From Bacillota bacterium (GTDB lineage Bacteria > Bacillota > Clostridia > Oscillospirales > Ruminococcaceae), in NCBI GenBank assembly GCA_023412215.1, contig JAEYNX010000025.1, forward strand, positions 186,001-250,000: a stretch of DNA of 64,000 nucleotides, in the 5' to 3' direction. Below the pieces are notes generated by a model. It searched no databases, had not been told where the DNA came from, and worked only from the letters and a program-made list of their open reading frames with translations. Both the position numbers and the translations under genes were made by a program. Positions 24,604 to 32,419 of this stretch are shown here, in pieces; position 1 is the first letter of the stretch; the number at the start of each line of letters is the position of its first letter.

Positions 24604-26658
24604 CTACCATATCTTCACACGCTGCTCGGGCGGCAGGTACATGCCGTCGCCGGGCTTGATGTTATAGGTTTTATAAAAGTCGTCGATGTTTTTAAGTACC
24701 TCGTTTACGCGGTACTTATCGGGCGAGTGCACATCCGCTTTGAGCATGTAGGAGGTGTACTCCGGCGTGCATTTGGAGCGCCACGCGTTGGCATAGGCCC
24801 TAAACAATGCGTCCAAATCGCCGCTGCCATATTCCTTCGCAACCTCTACAACGCAATTGACCCCGCCGAGGTCAGCGATATTCTCACCCAGCGTAAGGGC
24901 GCCGTTAATGTATTCCCCTTCGGCTACCTCCACTTGGTCGTACTGCTCTACAAGCGCCTTTGTCTTGCCCTGGTATACCTGCAGGTCCTCCTGCGTCCAC
25001 CAGCTGTTGAGGTTGCCGTTCTCGTCGAACTTTGAGCCCTCATCGTCAAAGGCGTGCGAAATCTCGTGCGCGATGATCGAGCCGATGCCGCCGAGGTTTG
25101 CCTCCAGGGTGGCGCTTTTATCATAAAACGGCGCCTGCAGCATGGCGGCGGGGAAAACGATCTCGTTGTTGGAGGGGTTGTAGTAGGCATTTACGGTGTG
25201 GGCCGTCATGCTCCACTCGCTGACGTCCACCGGCTGGTCAATCTCTGAAAGCGACTTTTCGCAGCTATGCTTATAGATGTTTATAAGGTTTTCGTAAAGG
25301 CTGCCGCCCTCCCCGTAGGTTTGAATATCGAGCGAGGAATAATCGTCCCAGTTATCCGGATAGCCGATTTTAAGGCTCATGGTCTCCAGCTTTTTAACGG
25401 CCTTGGCCTTGGTCTCGTCGCTCATCCAGTCAATGGCATTCAGGCGCTTCTCGTAGGTTTTGATAATCATCTTCACCATAGCGGTGACATCCTTTTTGGT
25501 CTCTTCACTGAAGAAGTCCTTCACATAGATGCGGCTGAGCAATTCGCCTAAGTAGTCGTTTACGGTGTTGTAGGCAATCTCGATATCCAGCATGCTGCCG
25601 CTGGAGCCGTTTACGGTGTTGTTAAAATCGATGTGCAGCTTCTCAAGGTTGCTTGTGAGGAAGTAATCGGTCTGCAGCAGCACCTTCGCGGTGACATACT
25701 CCTTGAGAAGGTCTAGCTTATCCGCGGTAAAAAGCTCGTTAAGCTTGGTAAAATACTGCGGGCACTGCACGATATAGATGCTGGCGTTGCCGATACCGGT
25801 GCCGTTGAAGAACTTTTTAATATTAAAATTCTGGTTGGTGGCCGCAATCTCGTCGAGCGTCATGGGGTTATACTGCTTTTCTATCTCGCGCCGCTCCTCC
25901 GCGTCCCAAAAAGAGGAGGAAAGGTCGGATTCAAACGCATACACCGCCTCGGCGCATTTTTCGGCATCGGCTTTATACCACGGCACCTGCTCAAGCAGCG
26001 CCTTGAGGTACTTTTTATATTCGCTTTGAATCTTTAACGTTTGGGTGTCGGTATCGTGGTAGTATTCCTTCTGCGGCAGGCCGATATGCCCCGTATCGAT
26101 ATACAGGGAATTCTTGCGGCTGTCGTATACGTCGGCGCTTACCCCCCACATGATGAACGAGCCGATGCCTGCGTTATCCATCAGTATCATCGCGTCCATC
26201 AGTTCGTCGATGTTCTGCGCGTTCTGGATGGCATTCAGGTAAGGCATAATTGGGTTTAAGCCGTCTTTATCCCTGCTTTCGTAATCCATGGAGGTATGGT
26301 AAAGGCTTGCGAGCATCTGCTCGTCGCTGCCCTTCTCGTAGGCGGGCGCCTTCTCGTCTAACTCCATCAGGATATCCAAGAGGTCGGTGGTGGTCTGCAT
26401 CGAGGCCTCCGCAAAGCTGTCGATAGCGGGTACGCCGCTGCCGATTTGGGCGCTCTTAAGCCATTCGGCGTTTATGTAATCGTAGTAATCGTCCTTAAGC
26501 CCCAGCTCACGGGTCTCGACGGCGGAAGAGGAGGTTTGCCCGAAGGTACCTTCCGCCAGATTGGCCCAGAACAGCGGCAGACAGCCCGTGGTAAAGAGCG
26601 AAAGCACCGTTAAAACGGCGACAGCGGCCAGCAGCTTTACGATATTTTTATGCTTCAC
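24604..26658 (-). CDS. M13 family zinc metallopeptidase, lipoprotein
   Basis: 684 residues. The N-terminus is a lipoprotein signal (basic start, hydrophobic core, FTTGC with Cys26 as lipidation site), so the enzyme should be anchored outside the membrane. The neprilysin-family zinc motif HEISH is at 531-535, followed by AFDDEG, and the third ligand segment GENIADLGG is near 591-599. NAYYNPSNNEIVFPAAMLQAP is the usual substrate-binding region. It ends VKIW, equivalent to the CRVW tail of the family. It probably degrades small peptides. Monocistronic. Confidence 0.93.
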   Translation of the reverse strand: MKHKNIVKLLAAVAVLTVLSLFTTGCLPLFWANLAEGTFGQTSSSAVETRELGLKDDYYDYINAEWLKSAQIGSGVPAIDSFAEASMQTTTDLLDILMELDEKAPAYEKGSDEQMLASLYHTSMDYESRDKDGLNPIMPYLNAIQNAQNIDELMDAMILMDNAGIGSFIMWGVSADVYDSRKNSLYIDTGHIGLPQKEYYHDTDTQTLKIQSEYKKYLKALLEQVPWYKADAEKCAEAVYAFESDLSSSFWDAEERREIEKQYNPMTLDEIAATNQNFNIKKFFNGTGIGNASIYIVQCPQYFTKLNELFTADKLDLLKEYVTAKVLLQTDYFLTSNLEKLHIDFNNTVNGSSGSMLDIEIAYNTVNDYLGELLSRIYVKDFFSEETKKDVTAMVKMIIKTYEKRLNAIDWMSDETKAKAVKKLETMSLKIGYPDNWDDYSSLDIQTYGEGGSLYENLINIYKHSCEKSLSEIDQPVDVSEWSMTAHTVNAYYNPSNNEIVFPAAMLQAPFYDKSATLEANLGGIGSIIAHEISHAFDDEGSKFDENGNLNSWWTQEDLQVYQGKTKALVEQYDQVEVAEGEYINGALTLGENIADLGGVNCVVEVAKEYGSGDLDALFRAYANAWRSKCTPEYTSYMLKADVHSPDKYRVNEVLKNIDDFYKTYNIKPGDGMYLPPEQRVKIW

Positions 26659-26700
26659 GTGATCAATCCCTTCCCTTTTTGCAAGCAGTAACTATTGCCT

Positions 26701-26790
26701 TTAAAAAGCGGTAAAATTCGGCGGCTTAAGCCGCCACATGCCGTTTTTATAACGGCTGTGAAAAGGGGACTTTATCCCCCTTTCCATAAT
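26701..26790 (-). repeat. Partial hairpin-array element, copy A3
   Basis: Read on the minus strand: AAAGGGGGATAAAGTCCCCTT, then CAGCCGTTATAAAAACGGC, then GGCGGCTTAAGCCGCCGAATT. The order, spacing and loops match the centre of the element at 1419-1616. The conserved TATACTAAATTCC end is missing and is replaced by a diverged flank, so this is a truncated or decayed copy upstream of the M13 gene. Confidence 0.7.
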
Positions 26791-26866
26791 CATATGCTCT
26801 AATAAAGTGTAACATTATCTTAAAGCAAAGTCATGTACAAAAAATAAACAACCGCCGCAACGCAAA

Positions 26867-26897
26867 AGCAGCCGCTGCATTACATGCAGCGGCTGCT
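26867..26897 (-). terminator. Terminator after P-loop gene
   Basis: AGCAGCCGCTGCAT (26867-26880) is exactly complementary to ATGCAGCGGCTGCT (26884-26897). It lies 20 bases after the stop of the gene at 26917-27324, with TTTTGCG following on the minus strand. Confidence 0.8.
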
Positions 26898-26916
26898 AAA
26901 AACACAGATCAAAGAC

Positions 26917-27324
26917 TTAGAGGTACTTCTTTACACTTTCGGGAAGCTCGCAGGAATCGCACGAAACCGTGAAGGTAATCTTGGCATCGGTGCCCTTGAT
27001 GATCTCGTCGAGCTTATCGAGGGTTGCGCCCAGCTCCTCAAGGTTCTTGCCGCCAATCTTCAGAATCCCGTCCACAAACACGTCGGTGATGTCGTAGTTG
27101 CCTGCAAACAGGCCGGCAACAAAGCCAAAAAATGCATCGTAGCCCGATACTTTATATTCGTCAATGCTAATCAGCCGAACGGTGTGGTCTATGTCGTAGG
27201 TAAGCTTCATGCTCTTTTCAAGGCAGACGATGTTACCCTTGGATTCCTTGGTGGCCTTGTTGATCAGCTCGATTAAGGTTTTGGTCTTCCCGGAGCCTTT
27301 GTTGCCGACAATCAATTTAATCAT
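26917..27324 (-). CDS. Small P-loop ATP/GTP-binding protein of unknown function
   Basis: 135 residues. A Walker A motif GNKGSGKT is at residues 7-14, and a hydrophobic strand with acidic end (DITDVFVDGILKI) could serve as Walker B. The C-terminus has CDSCELPESVKKYL. I recognise this as a small clostridial P-loop protein without a defined role. GGAGGT precedes the ATG. It is monocistronic, between pgi and the M13 gene. Confidence 0.75.
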   Translation of the reverse strand: MIKLIVGNKGSGKTKTLIELINKATKESKGNIVCLEKSMKLTYDIDHTVRLISIDEYKVSGYDAFFGFVAGLFAGNYDITDVFVDGILKIGGKNLEELGATLDKLDEIIKGTDAKITFTVSCDSCELPESVKKYL

Positions 27325-27379
27325 AAGAATACCTCCAAAAAATTTTTGCTATAACGTCACCCGCCGATGGGCGGATGAA

Positions 27380-28720
27380 TTATCCGTTAATTAAAGCCTC
27401 CAGAGCAGCCTTTTCGCTCTCGTACCCGGGCTTGCCGAGCAGAGCGAACATATTCTTTTTGTAGCTTTCAACGCCGGGCTGGTCAAAGGGGTTTACACCA
27501 AGGAGATATCCCGAGATGGCACACGCCTTTTCAAAGAAGTAAACCATATATCCAAACTCATGCTCGTTGATTTCGGGCACCTCAAGCACGATGTTGGGCA
27601 CGTTTCCGCCGGTATGGGCGAGCACGGTACCTTCAAAGGCCTTGCGGTTTACAACGCTCATGTTCTGGTTGGAGAGGAAGTTTAAGCCGTCGAAGTTCTC
27701 GGCATCGTTTTTAATAAACAGATCCTGCTTGGGCTTTTGAATGTCTACCACGGTCTCGAACATCAGCCGGGAGCCTTCCTGCACAAACTGGCCCAAGGAA
27801 TGCAGGTCGGTTGAGAAGGTGACGGAGGCCGGGAACAGGCCCTTGTTGTCTTTGCCCTCGCTCTCGCCGAAGAGTTGCTTAAACCACTCCGCCATCATGG
27901 CAAACGCGGGGTCGTAGCTCACCAGCAGCTCCATCGACTTGCCCTTGCGGTAGAGGCAGTTGCGTGCCGCCGCATATTTATAGCAGTCGTTCTTCTCCAT
28001 ATCGTAAACCGACAGCTCGTCCTGCGCCGTCTTAGCGCCCTGCATAATGGCGTCGATATCGGCGCCCGAAACGGCAATCGGCAAAAGGCCTACCGCGGTG
28101 AGCACCGAGAAGCGGCCGCCCACATCGTCGGGAATCACAAAGGTTTCGTAGCCCTCGCGGTTGCAAAGCTCCTTTAAGGTGCCGCGCGCGGCGTCGGTGG
28201 TGCAGAAGATGCGCTCGCGCGCGCCCTCTTTGCCGTATTTGTTTTCAATGATCTCGCGGAAGATGCGGAAGGCCAGCGCGGGCTCGGTGGTGGTGCCGGA
28301 CTTGGAGATAACATTGAGCGCAATATCCTTGCCCTCGCAGATGGAAAGCAGCTCGCTTAAGTAGGCGGGGTTGATGTTGTTGCCCGCGAAGTAGATATCG
28401 GGGGTATCCTTTTTCAGGTTGTTATATAAGGGGGAACGAAGCAGCTCTATGGCGGCTCTGGCGCCTAAGTACGACCCGCCGATACCGATTACGATAAGCA
28501 CCTGCGAGTTGCTCTGAATTCTTGCAGCCGCCCGTTTGATGCGCTCAAACTCGAATTTGTTATAGTCGGTGGGCAGGTTTACCCACCCCAGAAAATCGTT
28601 GCCGAGGCCGGTTTTATTGTGTAGCTTGTCGTGCGCATCCTTTACCTGACCTTCAAGCGCCCCTACCTCGTGCGCGCCCAGAAAGCCCTTAAGATATTTG
28701 CCGTTATACTTAATTGCCAT
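27380..28720 (-). CDS. pgi: Glucose-6-phosphate isomerase
   Basis: 446 residues, the short bacterial form. Interconverts glucose-6-phosphate and fructose-6-phosphate in glycolysis. Visible: IGIGGSYLGARAAIELL (phosphate-binding), ISKSGTTTEPALAFR, DDVGGRFSVLTAVGLLP with the PGI signature, the catalytic Glu region LFGESEGKDNKGLFPASV, and the C-terminal GVNPFDQPGVESYKKNMF signature. GGAGGTAC precedes the ATG. A promoter TTGAAA-17-TAATAT is visible on the minus strand near 28815-28845. Confidence 0.97.
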   Translation of the reverse strand: MAIKYNGKYLKGFLGAHEVGALEGQVKDAHDKLHNKTGLGNDFLGWVNLPTDYNKFEFERIKRAAARIQSNSQVLIVIGIGGSYLGARAAIELLRSPLYNNLKKDTPDIYFAGNNINPAYLSELLSICEGKDIALNVISKSGTTTEPALAFRIFREIIENKYGKEGARERIFCTTDAARGTLKELCNREGYETFVIPDDVGGRFSVLTAVGLLPIAVSGADIDAIMQGAKTAQDELSVYDMEKNDCYKYAAARNCLYRKGKSMELLVSYDPAFAMMAEWFKQLFGESEGKDNKGLFPASVTFSTDLHSLGQFVQEGSRLMFETVVDIQKPKQDLFIKNDAENFDGLNFLSNQNMSVVNRKAFEGTVLAHTGGNVPNIVLEVPEINEHEFGYMVYFFEKACAISGYLLGVNPFDQPGVESYKKNMFALLGKPGYESEKAALEALING

Positions 28721-28948
28721 TTATGCTGTACCTCCATCTTATCGGGGACGTTCCCGAGGAGAGCCCCGACGTATTAAGACGTCCATCCTTTTCCTTTGTC
28801 TCTATGGTTCTATATTACCCTAAAATCATCTTTTTTTCAAGTGCGGCGCAAAAATATTGCCAGAATGTTAAACAGTTTACTACCGAATTTTCATATAATT
28901 TTTGAGAGCGGAAAGTAAAAAACCGCCGGATTTCTGCGCCAAGCAAAC

Positions 28949-28985
28949 GCAAAAGGGCATCGCACTGCCTGCTCAGCCCTTTTGC
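28949..28985 (-). terminator. Terminator after DD-carboxypeptidase gene
   Basis: GCAAAAGGGC (28949-28958) and GCCCTTTTGC (28976-28985) form a 10-bp stem 14 bases after the stop codon. GTTTGC follows on the minus strand. Confidence 0.65.
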
Positions 28986-28998
28986 CAGCCTGTTACCT

Positions 28999-30177
28999 CT
29001 ATTGCATGTTGAGCATGGATGCCCACAGCATCTTAAGCGCCACCCAGAAAGTCATCTTGCCCACGTACTTTACGGCGGTAAGGGGGTAGGAACCGATCTC
29101 TTTATCGCCGATATAAAGCGCCACACGGCCCAGCGTCTGCCCCATCGCAACGGGTGCCTGCACATCCGGCACGATCTCCACCTTATACTCGATATCCTTA
29201 TCCTGCCCCTTTTTGATCACAACGGCCTTGAGGGGATGCGATTCCACCGCCACCGTGCTCTCGGTACCGTTTACCACCTTAACCGGCTCAACGGGTTTAT
29301 CGAGCGGCTTGGGGGTGTATACCTGCCAGTTCGCAAAGCCGTAATCGAGCAGCGTTCTCGCTGAGGCAAAGCGCTCGTCGCCGGTTTTGTCGCCCATCAC
29401 CACCGCGATAAGCGCCAGACCGCCGCGCTCGGCGGAGGCGCTCAGGCAGTAGCCCGCCGAATCGGTGGTGCCGGTTTTAAGGCCGGTGGTGCCCTCGTAA
29501 AAACGTACCAGCTTGTTGGTGTTTACCAGCGAGGTGGCGCCGTCGCGCAGCGAATCCATCCACACGGTGGAATACTGCTTGATGAGCGGGTGGGATAAAA
29601 GCTCCTTGGACATAATGGCGATATCGCGCGCCGTTGTCACATGCCCTTCGGCGTCCAGCCCCGTCGCGTTTTTGAAAACGGTATTGTTCATGCCCAGCTC
29701 CTTGGCGCGCTGGTTCATGAGCGCGACGAACGAGGTTTCGCTGCCCGCGACCTTATCCCCGAGCGCCACCGCCGCGTCGTTGGCGGAGGAAATGGCCGTG
29801 GCCTTGAGCAGGTCGTTCACCGTCATCTGCTCCCCCACCTCGAGCCAGATCTGGCTGCCGCCCATCGAGCTTGCGTTCTCAGAGACCGAAACCGTATCGT
29901 CCAGCTTGATTTTACCGGCATCCAGCGCCTCCATGGTCAGCAGCAGCGTCATGATCTTGGTAACGGAGGCAGGCGGCAACTGCTCGTCGGCGTTTTTCTC
30001 AAACAGCACCTCGCCCGAGATACCGTCCATCAAAATCGCCGAGGGGGCTGTAACCGCTACCGGTACTTCCGGCTCGGCGGCGTTTTCGGCGCCCAACACC
30101 GGGCTTAAGAAGAATGCCGTACAAACAAGGGCCATCATTGCGGCACCCAACCGTTTTTTTATAGAAAGCATACACAT
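28999..30177 (-). CDS. D-alanyl-D-alanine carboxypeptidase (DacF-type, PBP5 family)
   Basis: About 392 residues. Removes the terminal D-Ala of peptidoglycan pentapeptides outside the membrane. Signal peptide followed by the S11 peptidase domain: SVTK (active-site Ser and Lys), SSAND (SxN), and LKTGTTDSAGYC (KTG). A beta-rich PBP5 C-terminal domain and a last amphipathic/hydrophobic helix (FWVALKMLWASMLNM) for membrane anchoring follow. AAAGG precedes ATG 30177; GTG 30183 and ATG 30171 are alternatives. Encoded just downstream of the HPr-like gene but separated by a terminator. Confidence 0.92.
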   Translation of the reverse strand: MCMLSIKKRLGAAMMALVCTAFFLSPVLGAENAAEPEVPVAVTAPSAILMDGISGEVLFEKNADEQLPPASVTKIMTLLLTMEALDAGKIKLDDTVSVSENASSMGGSQIWLEVGEQMTVNDLLKATAISSANDAAVALGDKVAGSETSFVALMNQRAKELGMNNTVFKNATGLDAEGHVTTARDIAIMSKELLSHPLIKQYSTVWMDSLRDGATSLVNTNKLVRFYEGTTGLKTGTTDSAGYCLSASAERGGLALIAVVMGDKTGDERFASARTLLDYGFANWQVYTPKPLDKPVEPVKVVNGTESTVAVESHPLKAVVIKKGQDKDIEYKVEIVPDVQAPVAMGQTLGRVALYIGDKEIGSYPLTAVKYVGKMTFWVALKMLWASMLNMQ

Positions 30178-30282
30178 ACCCACCTTTACAGCGTATGATT
30201 GTCTGTTTTCTATATTTTATGCGCCGCGCGTGGCACGATATGATTACGCGGCAACGTTTGGCCGAAATTTGTTCACGCTGAA

Positions 30283-30316
30283 AAGGCGCCATGCCGCGTG
30301 AGCGGCATGGCGCCTT
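30283..30316 (-). terminator. Terminator after HPr-like gene
   Basis: AAGGCGCCATGCCGC and GCGGCATGGCGCCTT form a perfect 15-bp stem with a 4-base loop, followed on the minus strand by TTCAGCG. It lies 22 bases after the stop codon. Confidence 0.8.
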
Positions 30317-30337
30317 AATGTACAACCAAAAGCGAAA

Positions 30338-30568
30338 CTATTTAATGATGAACTTCGCGATGTCGGCATCAAACTCCGCGCAATCGTCACAATGGGCCTG
30401 CAGCGCGATGGGCTTGGAAAGATCGAGGCTAAAGATACCCATGATAGATTTCGCGTCAACAGCATATCTGCCGGAGATCAAATCTACGTCGAAGTTATAC
30501 TTGTTTACAACGGTTACGAAGTCCTTTACGTCGTTAATGGTATTCAGCATGATATTTACACTTTTCAT
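30338..30568 (-). CDS. HPr-like protein lacking the phosphorylatable His
   Basis: 76 residues with the HPr fold pattern. The C-terminal half aligns with HPr: DVDLISGRYAVDAKSIMGIFSLDLSKPI, containing the Ser46-type KSIMG site and its helix. In the first half the GxHxRP active-site loop around His15 is absent (TINDVKDFVTVVNKYNFDVD). So it cannot accept phosphate from enzyme I as HPr does; like Crh it might act by the Ser site in carbon regulation (inference). A minus-strand promoter TTGACT-17-TATAGT lies at 30619-30647 and a good terminator follows. Confidence 0.8.
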   Translation of the reverse strand: MKSVNIMLNTINDVKDFVTVVNKYNFDVDLISGRYAVDAKSIMGIFSLDLSKPIALQAHCDDCAEFDADIAKFIIK

Positions 30569-30618
30569 TGAATAAAACCTCCTATGAAAATAATTACTTA
30601 TATATTGCCTACAAATAC

Positions 30619-30683
30619 ACTATATCAGCCTGATTATTTTAAGTCAACTGCTAATTGTAATTACGCCAATAATTTATTATAAT
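30619..30683. promoter_or_regulatory. Divergent promoters between HPr-like gene and mtaB
   Basis: Minus strand: TTGACT (30642-30647), 17 bases, TATAGT (30619-30624), for the HPr-like gene. Plus strand: TTGTAA (30655-30660), 17 bases, TATAAT (30678-30683), for mtaB, leaving a leader of about 250 nt. That leader holds GGGGGTTAAAACCCC (30775-30789) and GTGCCGTTACAAAAACGGCA (30843-30862), small hairpins like those of the A elements but in another arrangement. No gene is seen in 30684-30940. Confidence 0.6.
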
Positions 30684-30940
30684 ACAAATAAATAGACTTT
30701 CTTTTTTGTGTAGTTTAACGGCATGATTTTGGCAGTTTGTCCGTATTTCAGCAATCTGTTTGGGCGGTTTTTTCGGGGGTTAAAACCCCTTCTTTTAGAG
30801 CCTGTCTTGAAGGCTTGCACAAATCATATAATTATTTTACGGTGCCGTTACAAAAACGGCATTTTGCATTGTTGATAAACATTCATCACACGGCCGGCGC
30901 GTTTTCGCCGCCTGCCGGAAAGGCGCGGTACCGATAGGCT

Positions 30941-32239
30941 ATGAGGGCATCGTTTTATACACTGGGGTGCAAGGTAAACCAATACGAGACGCAGATACTA
31001 AAGCAGCTGTTTTCCGCCGAGGGCTACGATATCGTGGAGTTTGACGAGCAGGCGGATGTGTGCGTGATAAACTCCTGCACCGTTACCGACACGGGCGACA
31101 AGAAAACGCGGCAGGCGCTAAGGCACGCAAAGCGTGAAAACCCCGGCGCCGTGGTGGCGCTCTGCGGCTGCATGCCGCAGGCCTTCCCGGACATCTGTGA
31201 AAAGCTGCCCGAGGCACAGGTGATCACCGGCTCTTACAACCGCAAGGGGCTTATAAACGCGGTAAAACGCAGCCTTGCCACCGGCGAGCGCGTCATCGAC
31301 ATCACCCCGCACAAGCGAGGCGAAGGCTTTGAGCGCATGCACGCCGAGGGCTTTGCCGAGCATACGCGCGCCTTTGTAAAGATTGAGGACGGCTGCGAAC
31401 GCTACTGCTCCTACTGCATCATCCCCACCGCGAGAGGGCCGGTGCGCTCCAAGCCGCTTGAGGAGATACGGGCGGAGCTTACCGCCCTGGCGGGGCAGGG
31501 CTACAAAGAGGCGGTGCTGGTGGGCATAAATCTCTCCTGCTACGGCAAGGAGCTTAACCTGCGCCTGATAGACGCCGTACAGGCCGCCGCGCAGATACCG
31601 GGCATCGAGCGCATCCGTTTAGGGTCGCTTGAGCCGGAGCTGCTCACCGACGAGGATATCAAGACCCTTGCCCTGCTGCCGCAGTTTTGCCCGCAGTTTC
31701 ACCTTTCGCTGCAAAGCGGCTGTGACGAAACCTTGCGGCGCATGAACCGCCATTATACCACCGACGAGTACTTAACGATTGTGCATAGAATCCGCGCCGC
31801 GTTTGATAACAGCGCGATTACCACCGACATTATGGTGGGCTTCCCCGGAGAGACGGAGGAGGAATTTGAGGCGTCACTTGCGTTTTTGGAGTCTACCGGC
31901 TTTGCCAAAGCGCATGTGTTTGCCTACTCCGCGCGCGCGGGCACCAAGGCGGCCCTTTTGCAGCCACAGGTGCCAAAGGGCGATAAGGACAAGCGCAGCC
32001 ACCGCATGCTGGCGGCGGCCGAACAGGCGCATAAGCGTTTTCTTGCATCACAGGCGGGCAAAACCCTGCCGGTGCTGTTTGAAACCTGCGAGGGCGGCGT
32101 AAACACCGGCTACACCATGAACTACGCCCCCGTGCGGGTAACCGGCGAAGACAGCCTGCAGGGCACCATACGGCAGGTGCTGATAACCGGTGCGGCAGAG
32201 GATGCGTGCATCGGCACGCTTTTGGGGGATACTAGGTAA
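30941..32239 (+). CDS. mtaB: tRNA t6A37 methylthiotransferase MtaB
   Basis: 432 residues. Adds a methylthio group to N6-threonylcarbamoyladenosine at tRNA position 37. N-terminal MTTase domain with three cysteines (FYTLGCKVNQYET, INSCTVTDTGD, ALCGCMPQ), then the radical SAM motif CERYCSYCIIPTARG near residue 152, a TIM-barrel with LGSLEPELL and HLSLQSGCDETLRRMNRHY, and a C-terminal TRAM-like domain. The KVNQYE motif fits MtaB rather than MiaB or RimO. The ribosome site is weak (AGGCT). Confidence 0.95.
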   Translation: MRASFYTLGCKVNQYETQILKQLFSAEGYDIVEFDEQADVCVINSCTVTDTGDKKTRQALRHAKRENPGAVVALCGCMPQAFPDICEKLPEAQVITGSYNRKGLINAVKRSLATGERVIDITPHKRGEGFERMHAEGFAEHTRAFVKIEDGCERYCSYCIIPTARGPVRSKPLEEIRAELTALAGQGYKEAVLVGINLSCYGKELNLRLIDAVQAAAQIPGIERIRLGSLEPELLTDEDIKTLALLPQFCPQFHLSLQSGCDETLRRMNRHYTTDEYLTIVHRIRAAFDNSAITTDIMVGFPGETEEEFEASLAFLESTGFAKAHVFAYSARAGTKAALLQPQVPKGDKDKRSHRMLAAAEQAHKRFLASQAGKTLPVLFETCEGGVNTGYTMNYAPVRVTGEDSLQGTIRQVLITGAAEDACIGTLLGDTR

Positions 32240-32266
32240 AGGCGCCGACCGAACGGGAAACCTCCG

Positions 32267-32372
32267 TTATACTTATTTCAATCAGAAATACAGAAAAAAT
32301 TCGAACAAAAGGCCCTATTAATTCCTTGTGAAGAATTTTTACGTACTATTTCTTATCGGAGTTAGTATTATA
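32267..32372 (+). repeat. MITE-like interspersed element, copy B1
   Basis: Begins TTATACTTATTTCAATCAG and ends TATCGGAGTTAGTATTATA. Read end to end it aligns with the reverse complement of 58619-58725: shared blocks include TTATACTTATT, AGAAATA.AGA, AATTC, AAAAGG, TTGTGAAGAAT/TTGCGAAGAAT, TTTACGTA.TATTTCTTAT and TTAGTATTA. Its two ends are imperfect inverted repeats. It fills most of the gap between mtaB and purL and its right end is 48 bases before the purL start. Confidence 0.8.
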
Positions 32373-32419
32373 TGCGGATTATGGCTATAGAATGTGTTGC
32401 GAAAGGATTGGAAACTCAA

